A stretch of 24,379 nucleotides of DNA from CAYSRM01 sp964475205 (GTDB lineage: Bacteria > Verrucomicrobiota > Kiritimatiellia > UBA8416 > CAYSRM01), in contig CAYYVQ010000047.1 in the NCBI GenBank assembly GCA_964475205.1, positions 1 to 24,379 on the forward strand. Direction: 5' to 3'. The position numbers and the translations under genes are program-made. The notes under the pieces were generated by a model. It did not search any database and was not told the DNA's origin. It saw only the letters and a list, made by a program, of their open reading frames with translations. Positions 6,958 through 14,984 of this stretch are shown one piece after another. How positions within the stretch are numbered: the first letter of the stretch is position 1; every line of letters begins with the position of its first letter.

Positions 6958-8007
6958 ATGACATTGAACGAGACATTGAAAAAAATTCAACATCTGGATC
7001 GAATCCCGCAGAAAAATATTCAAGCACATCTTGACGATTTGACGAAACCGCCGGGATCCCTGGGACGACTGGAAGAGATAGCCATGCAGTATTGCCTTAT
7101 CCGGCAAACAACCTCTCCGTCTCTGCCCCGCAAGAAAATCTTCTGCCTCGCCGGTGACCACGGAGTCGCGCGATCCGGGGTTTCAGCATTCCCGCAGGAA
7201 GTCACCGGCCAGATGGTTCAGAACATGCTCAACGGCGGAGCTGCGATCAATGTTCTTGCTGAACATGCACATGCAGAACTTGCAGTTGTGGATATGGGTA
7301 TTATACCGGAAATCAATTCACGTGATCTGATAGAAAGAAAGGTTCGCCCGGGCACAGCTAACATTGAAGAAGGTCCGGCAATGTCTATTGAAGAAGCTAC
7401 GCGAGCGGTTGAAATCGGAATAAGTCTTGCCTGCGATGCGGCATCGGCAGGTTTCACCCTTCTGGGAACCGGGGAAATGGGCATTGCCAACACCACACCT
7501 TCAACTGCGCTCTGTTCACAGTACCTGGGCATAAAGCCAGCAGATATCACCGGAGCTGGAACAGGAATCAACAGCAGCCAACTACGGGCGAAAATCAGGG
7601 TTATCGAAAGAGCGCTCGAAGTAAACAAACAGCTTTTCAACGACCCCTTGAGTGTTCTTGCCGCAGTCGGAGGCCTGGAAATCGCCGGCATATGCGGACT
7701 CGTTCTTGGCTGTGCAGCAAACAATATCCCTGTAGTCATTGATGGCTTTATTTCCACAGCCGGCGCTCTGGCAGCTATGCGTATGGAACCGGTGGTGCAG
7801 GATTATCTTTTTTTCAGCCATGTCTCAAAGGAAAAAGGACACAGTGTTATAATCCATCAGCTCGGCATACGGCCTTTACTGAATCTCGATCTCAGACTGG
7901 GAGAAGGAACAGGAGGCGCGCTTGCAATGACGATGGTGGATGCATCAATAAGCATTTATAACCAGATGGCAACATTCAGCTCTGCCGCTGTGACGGGAAA
8001 AGATTGA
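6958..8007 (+). CDS. cobT: Nicotinate-nucleotide--dimethylbenzimidazole phosphoribosyltransferase
   Basis: Cytoplasmic enzyme that makes alpha-ribazole 5'-phosphate from nicotinate mononucleotide and a lower-ligand base such as 5,6-dimethylbenzimidazole, supplying the nucleotide loop of cobalamin. The 349 residues match the normal family length. Motifs include KPPGSLGRLEE (30-40), FCLAGDHGVARSGVSAFPQE (62-81), LLGTGEMGIANTTPSTAL, AAVGGLEIAGICGLVLG and LGEGTGGALAM near the end. The catalytic glutamate of the family falls at Glu316 in that last motif (Glu317 in Salmonella CobT). The ATG at 6958 is preceded by ACAGG about 9 bp upstream. It is the first gene after a cobalamin riboswitch and terminator, with cobS starting 18 bp downstream, so both should be repressed by cobalamin. 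Which base it activates cannot be told from sequence; no bluB or bzaA-type gene is in view. Confidence 0.96.
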   Translation: MTLNETLKKIQHLDRIPQKNIQAHLDDLTKPPGSLGRLEEIAMQYCLIRQTTSPSLPRKKIFCLAGDHGVARSGVSAFPQEVTGQMVQNMLNGGAAINVLAEHAHAELAVVDMGIIPEINSRDLIERKVRPGTANIEEGPAMSIEEATRAVEIGISLACDAASAGFTLLGTGEMGIANTTPSTALCSQYLGIKPADITGAGTGINSSQLRAKIRVIERALEVNKQLFNDPLSVLAAVGGLEIAGICGLVLGCAANNIPVVIDGFISTAGALAAMRMEPVVQDYLFFSHVSKEKGHSVIIHQLGIRPLLNLDLRLGEGTGGALAMTMVDASISIYNQMATFSSAAVTGKD

Positions 8008-8025
8008 TAGGACAGGAAGAATACC

Positions 8026-8769
8026 ATGAAGGGTCTTACGACAGCTTTGAGGACACTGACAATCCTGCCGGCGCCAGGCAGAGATTCTGCTGAATTCGCC
8101 GATTCACTGTACTGGTTTCCGGTAGTCGGGCTTGTTATCGGGGCCTTGCTCTATCTCCCGGTTCTTGTTTTACAATCAGCAGGCATCACACCCTGGCCTG
8201 AAGGTCTTGCCCTTTTTATACTTCTTATTTCAGTCGCTATCACCAGGGGGCTTCATCTTGACGGGCTTTCCGACTTCGCAGACGGATTCTGGGGAAGTCA
8301 TGAGCGTGACCGTATACTTGTTATAATGAAGGATTCGGCAATAGGAACCTTCGGCGGCATCGCCCTGACGCTGTTTCTATTATCAAAATGGATGCTGATA
8401 ACCAGGATCATCGAGATGGAACGCGCTTACTGGATAATTACTGCATGTGTCGCCTCCAGGGCAATGCAGGCGGCGCTCGCCGCTTCATTTCCTTACGCGC
8501 GTCCCGAAGGAGGAACAGCAGGTTCCTTTGTTCAAGGCGCAGGAAAACGGCACCTGTGCTCGGTTCTTATAATCGGGTTCTTATTCTCCATAGCTTCCGC
8601 AGCCTTTTTACCCATAACAGCGATCAGTGCGTTCGCAGCCGCCGGCCTTGTCACAATATTAACAGGAAAATGGTCAAACAGAAAAATCGGCGGCGTAACC
8701 GGGGACGTGATCGGAACCGTGAACGAATTCACGGAAGTCACTGTTCTTGTTGTCGGGACCATCGCATAG
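8026..8769 (+). CDS. cobS: Adenosylcobinamide-GDP ribazoletransferase (cobalamin synthase)
   Basis: Integral inner-membrane enzyme that joins adenosylcobinamide-GDP (made by CobU) to alpha-ribazole or its phosphate (made by CobT), completing the nucleotide loop. The 247-residue chain is largely hydrophobic with several membrane segments. The family metal-binding motif GLHLDGLSDFADGFWG is at residues 75-90 (Asp79, Asp83, Asp86), followed by RILVIMKDSAIGTFGGIALT. The start at 8026 has GGAAG a few bases upstream and lies 18 bp after cobT, so both share the riboswitch-controlled transcript. The C-terminal KIGGVTGDVIGTVNEFTEV is also a family hallmark. Confidence 0.95.
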   Translation: MKGLTTALRTLTILPAPGRDSAEFADSLYWFPVVGLVIGALLYLPVLVLQSAGITPWPEGLALFILLISVAITRGLHLDGLSDFADGFWGSHERDRILVIMKDSAIGTFGGIALTLFLLSKWMLITRIIEMERAYWIITACVASRAMQAALAASFPYARPEGGTAGSFVQGAGKRHLCSVLIIGFLFSIASAAFLPITAISAFAAAGLVTILTGKWSNRKIGGVTGDVIGTVNEFTEVTVLVVGTIA

Positions 8770-8821
8770 CTGTTATGGTCCACTCATTTGCCGCAGGACT
8801 GTCACTACTGCGCCTTTTGCG

Positions 8822-8848
8822 ACGGAATTCCGTGAGAAATGCGGGCTA
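8822..8848 (+). repeat. REP-like element copy E, interrupted by the MITE
   Basis: ACGGAATTCCGTGAGAAATG then CGGGCTA; the left half is itself a 12-bp palindrome (8822-8833). The end of this copy supplies the sequence GGGCTAAACA that is duplicated around the neighbouring 228-bp element, so the element inserted at the edge of this REP copy. Confidence 0.75.
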
Positions 8849-8852
8849 AACA

Positions 8853-9080
8853 GAATGGCACTAACTTAAGGCCTTCGCGCATCGAGATTGAACACCCAAT
8901 ATCCAACAGGGAATTTCCAATGTCCAAGGCAAGAGCGAGAGACAACATGACAGTAATTGTGCGTATTGAGGCTATGCATGATGCATTTCCCCATTTGTTC
9001 AGTTGGATATTCCTTGTTGGCTGTTGGATATTGAGAATGCACTTGGAGATACGCTCGAATTGCTTAAGTTAGCGCCATTC
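8853..9080. mobile_element. 228-bp MITE-like element with 18-bp terminal inverted repeats and 10-bp target duplication
   Basis: The left end GAATGGCACTAACTTAAG (8853-8870) and right end CTTAAGTTAGCGCCATTC (9063-9080) are inverted repeats with one mismatch in 18. The element is flanked by direct copies of GGGCTAAACA at 8843-8852 and 9081-9090, a convincing 10-bp target-site duplication. Internally CAATATCCAACA and TGTTGGATATTG are also inverted, so the element is a partial long palindrome. It has no believable coding region. It is therefore a non-autonomous element needing a transposase elsewhere. A 10-bp duplication is compatible with IS4-like transposases, but that assignment is only a suggestion. 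Confidence 0.85.
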
Positions 9081-9109
9081 GGGCTAAACATCTTTTTCAA
9101 CACAGGGTT

Positions 9110-9166
9110 CTTAACCTGATCTATTCATCAACTTCGTAATAGATTTTTATGATTAGATCAGGTTAA
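9110..9166 (+). repeat. Dispersed repeat (31-bp family) forming a hairpin before cbiB
   Basis: CTTAACCTGATCTATTCATC and the following AACTTCGTAAT (9110-9140) recur at 22556 and 24281. Here a second inverted arm makes a 13-bp perfect inverted repeat: TTAACCTGATCTA (9111-9123) with TAGATCAGGTTAA (9154-9166). The right arm ends 2 bp before the first possible ATG of cbiB and provides its CAGG ribosome-binding bases. The 3' side has no T-run, so it is not an obvious terminator. Confidence 0.75.
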
Positions 9167-9168
9167 AT

Positions 9169-10209
9169 ATGCGCGTTATCTGGCTTGAATTAAACGGCCA
9201 GGTCGGCGATTCTGAAGTCATGCCGGAATATTCTACAGCAATAGTTTTTCTTGCAGCATTCTTAATAGATGCTGTTGCAGGCGATCCGCAGTACGGAATG
9301 CATCCTGTACGGCTGGCAGGTCGGATGATCGGATCTATGGAAAGAATATGCCTCAAGGCAGGGCTGAAAAAAAAATTCGGAGGTTTCTGCCTTACAGTCG
9401 CATCAATTTCAGCGGCAGTCGGTTTATATCTGTTGCTGCGCATGGGGCTTAGTTCGCTCAACCCGCTATTGACCCTTGCGCTTGACACTTATGTTGTCTA
9501 TTCCTCCTTTGCGTTAAAGGACCTTTTCAATCACGCAATACCTGTAGCCGAGGCGCTTGAAAAAGAAGATCTGCCGGCCGCCCGGGAGCATGTAAACATG
9601 ATGGTAGGCCGTGAATGCTCTGGGCTTGACCGGTATGCTGTCGCACGGGCCGCCGCGGAAAGCGTATCGGAAAATTTTATCGACAGCTTTTTTGCCCCCG
9701 TCTTCTGGTTTGGCGCCGGAGCCCTTCTTGCTGTCTTGCCCGGCTTTGATTCCGCAGCCACAGGTGTGGCCGCCCTGCTGGTATACCGCATAACAAATAC
9801 CCTTGACGCTATGATCGGATACCGCGACAGGCATTACGCTCAATTTGGCACATTTGCGGCAAAACTTGATGACACCCTCACCTTTCTTCCTGCCCGGCTG
9901 TCGATTATCGTACTTGCGCCCGCAGCGCTCATATCAGGGCTCAACTGCAAATCCGGAATAAAGGTGTTCTTCAATGACAGGCTTAAGCATGAATCTCCAA
10001 ATTCAGCACATGCCGAAAGCTTTGCCGCAGGGGCGCTGGGCTTACGGCTTGGCGGATCTACACATTATCCAAGAGGCGTTGTAAACAAACCATGGCTGGG
10101 CAACGGCGCTGAACTTGCCGAACCCGGACATATACGCCATGCCTGCAGATTGATCGCTTCTGCGGGCTGGATAACTGCTGCCTTTGCAGTTATTATCTTA
10201 TGCCTATGA
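9169..10209 (+). CDS. cbiB: Adenosylcobinamide-phosphate synthase (CbiB/CobD family)
   Basis: Inner-membrane enzyme that attaches the (R)-1-amino-2-propanol (phosphate) arm to adenosylcobyric acid, giving adenosylcobinamide (phosphate). The family start motif appears as LIDAVAGDPQYGMHPVRLAG (residues ~32-51), followed by LDTYVVYSSFALKDLFNHA, MMVGRECSGLDRYAVARAAA, ESVSENFIDSFFAPVFW and RITNTLDAMIGYRDRHYAQF, all diagnostic. Two starts are possible. ATG 9169 has CAGG in a nearby dispersed repeat and gives 346 residues. ATG 9220 gives 329 residues, closer to the family N terminus, but has a poor ribosome site. The last bases overlap the next gene by 10 bp, so the two are translationally linked and cooperate: the next protein supplies both substrates. 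Confidence 0.93.
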   Translation: MRVIWLELNGQVGDSEVMPEYSTAIVFLAAFLIDAVAGDPQYGMHPVRLAGRMIGSMERICLKAGLKKKFGGFCLTVASISAAVGLYLLLRMGLSSLNPLLTLALDTYVVYSSFALKDLFNHAIPVAEALEKEDLPAAREHVNMMVGRECSGLDRYAVARAAAESVSENFIDSFFAPVFWFGAGALLAVLPGFDSAATGVAALLVYRITNTLDAMIGYRDRHYAQFGTFAAKLDDTLTFLPARLSIIVLAPAALISGLNCKSGIKVFFNDRLKHESPNSAHAESFAAGALGLRLGGSTHYPRGVVNKPWLGNGAELAEPGHIRHACRLIASAGWITAAFAVIILCL

Positions 10210-12779
10210 GTTCAAAGAGAAACAATGTTCATGGAGGTGATCCCGCTGCTGTCGCCGAAAGGCTGGGGCTCAAGGAGACAGGTCGAATCCGGTATGATTT
10301 CAGTGTCAATGTCAACCCGCTTGGCCCTCCGCCCGCGCTGGATACCGTGCTCTCGCGGGCGTTTGATTACGCAGATAAATACCCGCCTGTCTATGCCGAG
10401 GATGCGGCCCTGGCTCTTGCCGAAGCCCATGCAGTTAGCCCTGCTTCGGTGGCCGTGGGCAACGGGTCGACCGAAATATTAAGCTGGATACTCCAGGCTC
10501 TCAAACCCTCCCGCCCCGCCTGGGTGACGCCATGTTACGCAGGCTATCGCGAGGTCTGTGAAGCTACAGGTTTTCCGGGCAGAGAGATCAATGCGACTGG
10601 AAAGGATCTTGTTCTTTCTTTTGACCGGCTTAAAAAATCAGACCACGACCTTGTGTTTCTGGCGAGTCCGAACAATCCAACTGGAACATTACTTGATCCC
10701 GACAAAGTATTGTCTGCCGCACGGGAACAGCCCGAGCGCTGGATAGTTCTGGACGAATCTTTCATGGATTTCACTGGTGACCGATCGTTGTCGCTCATAA
10801 GAGAAGGAAATCCTGAAAACATCATAGTAGTGAAGTCGCTGACCAAGTTCTTTGCCATACCCGGACTAAGGCTCGGTATGTTGTATTGCGGCCCTGACAT
10901 AGCAGCAGAAATTCACAGAGTCAGACTCCCATGGAGCGTAAACGCGACAGCACAGGCCATTGCCCCCTTTCTATATCGGGACCAGCGGTATATCGCTGAA
11001 ACCAGGGAGAAGACCGATCTCCTGCGCGATTACATTTCCGGCAGAATCAATGATATCCCGGGATGGAGAGCGAAGCCGTCAACTGCCAATTTCATTCTGG
11101 TAAAACTGCCTGCGGGCAAAACTGCTTCAGGCATTCAGAAAGAACTGCTTGAAAAAGGCATACTTGTTCGCTCATGTCTTGACTTTAAGGGACTGGGAGA
11201 AAGCTACATCCGCCTGGCAGTACGCCCGCAGAATGAGACAGATGCTTTAATCGAAGCTCTTCAACCTGCCGGCCGGAAAACCGGCGCAAAAACCCGGGCT
11301 ATAATGATTGCAGGCACAACGTCGGATTCGGGCAAGTCTGTAATTGCAGCGGCGCTATGCAGGCGTCTGGCCAGACAGGGCGTAAAAGTAGCGCCTTTCA
11401 AGGCTCAGAACATGGCCTTGAATTCGGGCGTTACTCCCGCAGGCGGGGAGATGGGCAGGGCACAAGTGGTACAGGCGCAGGCCTGCGGCATTGAGCCGCA
11501 TACGGATATGAATCCGGTTCTACTGAAGCCCGCAGGCGAAAACGGTTCGCAGGTAATAGTTGACGGCAAGCCCATCGGCCATTTTCGGGCCAGGGAATAT
11601 TACGGGATGAAAAAAGAAATGAAAAACGCGGCACATGCTGCGTTCGACCGTTTATCCGGAAAATATGAGATGATTGTCATGGAAGGCGCCGGATCTCCGG
11701 CGGAAATCAATCTTATGGAGGAAGATTTTGTTAACATGTCCATGGCCGAATATGCGGGCGCAAAAGTTATTCTTGTTGCGGACATCGACCGTGGCGGCGT
11801 GTTTGCTTCTATTTTCGGGACTCTCCGGCTTCTGCCGCAAAAATATCGCAAACTGATCGCAGGGGTTATCATAAACCGCTTTCGTGGGGACGAAACTTTG
11901 CTGGAGCCAGGCATCTCTGAAATAGAAAAGCTTACCGGCGTGCCCGTTCTCGGTGTCGTTCCCTATATCCATGACCTTCAAATCGAAGAAGAGGATTCAT
12001 TAGGTCTCAACAAGCGAAAGGGCCGAAAAGATGCGTTAATCGATATTGTGGTGATCCGTTTCCCGAGAATAAGCAACTACACGGACTTTATGCCGCTGGA
12101 ACTGACCGAAGGCGTAAGCGTACGGTATGTAAGCGATCCGGACATGATCGGCAAGCCCGACCTGATAATTCTGCCTGGCACAAAAAATACACGCGCCGAC
12201 CTTCAGGCAATGCATAAAGCAGGAACTTCGGAAGTTATCTTGGAAGTTGCCAAAGCCGGAACACCTGTATTCGGGATCTGCGGTGGCTACCAGATGCTTG
12301 GCAGAACGGTTTCAGACCCGTCCGGAGTCGAAGACAGCGCGGGCCAGGATCCTGGATTGGGCCTGCTGGACCTCGATACGGTACTGGAATCAGACAAGGA
12401 GCTTGCCCGTGTAACGGGAAAAATTGACATGGATCTTCCTTTTGCCAGGGCGGGTACCGGATTCTCTGGTTACGAGATACATGCAGGCCGAAGCACAATG
12501 CATTCTTCCGCGCAGAGCCCGTTAAGACTGACCTTGCGGCGCTCACAGAGCGTCAACGAAGCGGCAGGACACATTTCAGAAAACAACTGCGTATTCGGCT
12601 GCTACATACACGGCCTGTTCGAATCAAGTCAGTTCACAGAGCAGCTTCTGAACTGGTTGTGCTCACGCAAAGACCTGACGCCGCCAGCATGGCGCACGGC
12701 TGAAATCAACGATTTCAACATGCTTGCCGATCTCCTTGAATCAAAGGTTGATCTCAGCATTCTTGCAAACGGAAATTAA
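10200..12779 (+). CDS. cobQ: Fusion of threonine-phosphate decarboxylase (CobD/CobC-type) and cobyric acid synthase (CobQ/CbiP)
   Basis: An 859-residue two-domain protein. Residues ~1-355 form a class I/II PLP aminotransferase-fold enzyme like L-threonine-O-3-phosphate decarboxylase, which makes aminopropanol phosphate. It has SVNVNPLGPP (35-44), ASPNNPTG (155-162), VLDESFMDF (183-191) and the PLP lysine in VVKSLTKFFAIPGLR (Lys216). Residues ~366-859 are a complete cobyric acid synthase that amidates adenosylcobyrinate a,c-diamide. It has AGTTSDSGKS (371-380), FKAQNMALNSG (400-410), VADIDRGGVFASI (526-538), and a class I glutamine amidotransferase site with Cys694 in FGICGGYQMLG and His804 in CYIHGLFE. 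The linker is only about ten residues (AGRKTGAKTR). All catalytic landmarks of both halves are intact. Thus one polypeptide yields both substrates of CbiB, encoded by the overlapping upstream gene. Start could be ATG 10200 or 10206. Confidence 0.93.
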   Translation: MPMSSKRNNVHGGDPAAVAERLGLKETGRIRYDFSVNVNPLGPPPALDTVLSRAFDYADKYPPVYAEDAALALAEAHAVSPASVAVGNGSTEILSWILQALKPSRPAWVTPCYAGYREVCEATGFPGREINATGKDLVLSFDRLKKSDHDLVFLASPNNPTGTLLDPDKVLSAAREQPERWIVLDESFMDFTGDRSLSLIREGNPENIIVVKSLTKFFAIPGLRLGMLYCGPDIAAEIHRVRLPWSVNATAQAIAPFLYRDQRYIAETREKTDLLRDYISGRINDIPGWRAKPSTANFILVKLPAGKTASGIQKELLEKGILVRSCLDFKGLGESYIRLAVRPQNETDALIEALQPAGRKTGAKTRAIMIAGTTSDSGKSVIAAALCRRLARQGVKVAPFKAQNMALNSGVTPAGGEMGRAQVVQAQACGIEPHTDMNPVLLKPAGENGSQVIVDGKPIGHFRAREYYGMKKEMKNAAHAAFDRLSGKYEMIVMEGAGSPAEINLMEEDFVNMSMAEYAGAKVILVADIDRGGVFASIFGTLRLLPQKYRKLIAGVIINRFRGDETLLEPGISEIEKLTGVPVLGVVPYIHDLQIEEEDSLGLNKRKGRKDALIDIVVIRFPRISNYTDFMPLELTEGVSVRYVSDPDMIGKPDLIILPGTKNTRADLQAMHKAGTSEVILEVAKAGTPVFGICGGYQMLGRTVSDPSGVEDSAGQDPGLGLLDLDTVLESDKELARVTGKIDMDLPFARAGTGFSGYEIHAGRSTMHSSAQSPLRLTLRRSQSVNEAAGHISENNCVFGCYIHGLFESSQFTEQLLNWLCSRKDLTPPAWRTAEINDFNMLADLLESKVDLSILANGN

Positions 12780-12804
12780 AGCCGGCAATAACCGCCGCGC
12801 GTAT

Positions 12805-14652
12805 CTACAGCGTCAACTTGACTCCGCCAAAGGCCGACAGCCCCGGGGTTCCATAGCCGGCATTTTCTTCGTATTCTTCGTCAAATACATTGTCAACCCT
12901 GCCAAGCAGCTTAACCCTTTCGGTTATGTCATAGGTTGCGGCAATGTTGACAAGAAAATATTCCTCCAGTGTAGTTTCGACAGACTGAAACATCGATGAA
13001 TCATAATATGAATCCGAGCGTTCATCCACATAAGTACAGTCCACAGAGAAGCTTGTCTTGCCCGGTTGAGTGTAGGCAAGTTCAACGAAAGCCCGGTTTT
13101 CCGGCCTGCGATCAAGCTGCTCGCCCGTTGAGGCATCTTCAGCTTCCAGGTAGGTGTAATGCCCTCCAAGCATCAGGTAATCGGTAAGATTGAAGTCCAT
13201 AAAGATTTCAACGCCCCTTGTTTCAACTTCTGCCCTGTTAACGTAACCTTGGGCGTCGAAATCGATCATGTCTTCGTATTCTGTTGAAAAAAAGGTGACT
13301 CCCGCAACCGCCTGTCCATCTCCTATATCCTGTTCGACGCCTATGTCCCATGCCCGGTTCTTTTCCGGATTTAAAGACTCGTTGCCTATTGGACCCCATT
13401 CAGTTGCAGGCGCGTAAAGCTGGTAAAGCGAAGGTGTTTTGAACCCGGTCCCGCAGGAGCCCTTGATTCGTGTTCCGGTCATGTTAAAGTTGTACACAGG
13501 AGCTACGCGATAAGTCAACTCCGACCCGAAATCCTCGCGATCATCCCATCGGCCGCCTATAGCCATTTTGAGATTCTGCAAGGTGATCATATCCTGTGCA
13601 AAAACGCTGAATGTGTCGCTGGAGACTTCGGGAATCGTGTCGGTCTCGCCTTTTTCGGTCTGGGTCTCGGCGCCGAGAGTGAGAACATGATTTTCGTGCA
13701 TATAAAGGTCGTTCTGCCATTCGCCTTTCATGTGCATTGAATCAAAATTCGTGTCTTCCCACGAGCTTTTCGACCTGCGGTCATGATCCGCTGCGGATAA
13801 GCGCAAAGACTGACGCCAGAGTGAATCAAAAAGATCTATGTTTGCGGTTAAAGCTCCAAGCATGCTTTCGCGTGTTGACACGTTGTCTTCCGCGTCTCCG
13901 CCTTCACCTGCTCCGGCGTCAAATTCGGCTTCCGAATCGACATATCGCCCCACACCGGTTAGTCCGAAAATATCATTAAACCTGTGGCTGAGTTTTGCTG
14001 AAAGAGTGGTATGCTCCGCCCCGTCTTCTTCTGTGTTGCCGTCTTTTTCGTTTGCCGAAGAGATTCCGTCGGTGTCGAAACGTGAGACGCCAAAGGAATA
14101 TCTTGTGCTTCCGACCTTTCCGTTAATTCCGGCGCTTTCCCTGAAGGTGTTGAATGATCCTGCTTCAAAGGCCAGAAAAGCTCCCGGTGTATCTGTGCCT
14201 TGCCTTGTCACTATATTCACAACACCAGCCAGTGCGTCGGAACCGTAAAGACTGCTCTGGGGCCCTTTGATGATTTCTATGCGGTCGATAGCAGCCACGT
14301 CTATATTTGAAAGAAATGCCGCGCGCCCCGGGGAGATAGGGTCGTTGATTTCAATTCCGTCAATCATGACAAGTGTTTGTTCGGTTTCGGCTCCGCGAAC
14401 GTAAAGGTTGCCCAGTGAGCCAGGCCCGCCGCTCTGCGTGAAATACACCCCCGGCACCTGCCTGAAAAGGTCGACAACCGTGTTGTTCTGTTGCCGTGCG
14501 ATATCTTCGGCAGTTATAATTGCAACAGAGCTGCCTACCGAATCTGATGGTGATGGAACTCTGGTGGCGGTTACAACCACTTCCGATTCCTGCGCAAGCG
14601 TGATAAATGCCGTACACGAGATTAAAGCTACAGCGGCCGTGAGATTCTTCAT
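12805..14652 (-). CDS. btuB: TonB-dependent outer-membrane corrinoid receptor (BtuB-like)
   Basis: Outer-membrane beta-barrel receptor, 615 residues, about the length of E. coli BtuB (614). Residues 1-20 are a signal peptide (cleavage expected after ITLA). EVVVTATR (24-31) is the TonB-box/plug start, followed by plug motifs LFRQVPGVYFTQSGGPGSLG, LYVRGAETEQTLVMIDGIEI and IEIIKGPQSSLYGSDALAGV. The remainder has alternating barrel strands with NFNMTGTRIKGSCGTGFKTP and SLNPEKNRAWDIGVEQ. The last strand reads AFGGVKLTL, ending in Leu not the usual aromatic residue. It is convergent with the cobyric acid synthase gene (25 bp apart). A GGAGAG ribosome site, an intrinsic terminator and a cobalamin riboswitch precede it on the same strand, so corrinoid import is its clear role and cobalamin should repress it. 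It works with BtuFCD. Confidence 0.94.
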   Translation of the reverse strand: MKNLTAAVALISCTAFITLAQESEVVVTATRVPSPSDSVGSSVAIITAEDIARQQNNTVVDLFRQVPGVYFTQSGGPGSLGNLYVRGAETEQTLVMIDGIEINDPISPGRAAFLSNIDVAAIDRIEIIKGPQSSLYGSDALAGVVNIVTRQGTDTPGAFLAFEAGSFNTFRESAGINGKVGSTRYSFGVSRFDTDGISSANEKDGNTEEDGAEHTTLSAKLSHRFNDIFGLTGVGRYVDSEAEFDAGAGEGGDAEDNVSTRESMLGALTANIDLFDSLWRQSLRLSAADHDRRSKSSWEDTNFDSMHMKGEWQNDLYMHENHVLTLGAETQTEKGETDTIPEVSSDTFSVFAQDMITLQNLKMAIGGRWDDREDFGSELTYRVAPVYNFNMTGTRIKGSCGTGFKTPSLYQLYAPATEWGPIGNESLNPEKNRAWDIGVEQDIGDGQAVAGVTFFSTEYEDMIDFDAQGYVNRAEVETRGVEIFMDFNLTDYLMLGGHYTYLEAEDASTGEQLDRRPENRAFVELAYTQPGKTSFSVDCTYVDERSDSYYDSSMFQSVETTLEEYFLVNIAATYDITERVKLLGRVDNVFDEEYEENAGYGTPGLSAFGGVKLTL

Positions 14653-14678
14653 TTCAACTCTCCTTTTCGTCCAACAAT

Positions 14679-14718
14679 AAAAAAACCTCCAAACTTCGCG
14701 GTAAGCGAGTTTGAAGGT
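14679..14718 (-). terminator. Intrinsic terminator in the btuB leader
   Basis: On the - strand ACCTTCAAACTCGC pairs with GCGAAGTTTGGAGGT (+ strand 14705-14718 with 14685-14699), allowing one G-T pair and one bulged base. Seven T follow (A-run at 14679-14685 on +). It lies between the riboswitch and the btuB start, and is the likely expression platform. Confidence 0.88.
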
Positions 14719-14794
14719 CCTGGACGGTGGCCTCTAATTATTCACGCTACCCTTTGACGCGAAGGACCGCCAGACAGCGCTATGGCTGCGGCGG

Positions 14795-14967
14795 AACAAC
14801 TGGAAACAGCGTCTTCTGACTTCCGGCATCCTGTATGCCGCCTTCCCCCGCATTCACGGAGTGGCATGATGGCATTCAGGTTTCTTTCGCATGAAAGAAC
14901 CGGTTACAGCGGCGCGACCGTGTCTGATTTTCACAGACTTCCGCTTAATTCCTCTTCTGGAGTTGTT
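14795..14967 (-). ncRNA. Cobalamin riboswitch upstream of btuB
   Basis: Read on the - strand, P1 pairs AACAACT (14961-14967) with AGTTGTT (14795-14801). Conserved parts between them include CGCGCCGCTGTAACCGG, ATGCCACTCCG, GGGGGAAGGCGGC and the B12 box AAGTCAGAAGACGCTG (around 14808-14823). The 5' GGTGNAAATCC segment is diverged here, reading TCTGTGAAAATCAGAC. A terminator follows 76 bp downstream, then btuB. Expected effect: cobalamin binding lowers btuB expression. Confidence 0.92.
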
Positions 14968-14984
14968 AAAGAACTATCGTGGTC

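Noticed and set aside
8839..9072. Possible 77-residue protein over the MITE
   Set aside because: It starts within the REP-like repeat and crosses the insertion junction; the element has terminal inverted repeats and target duplication, and no known protein is seen.
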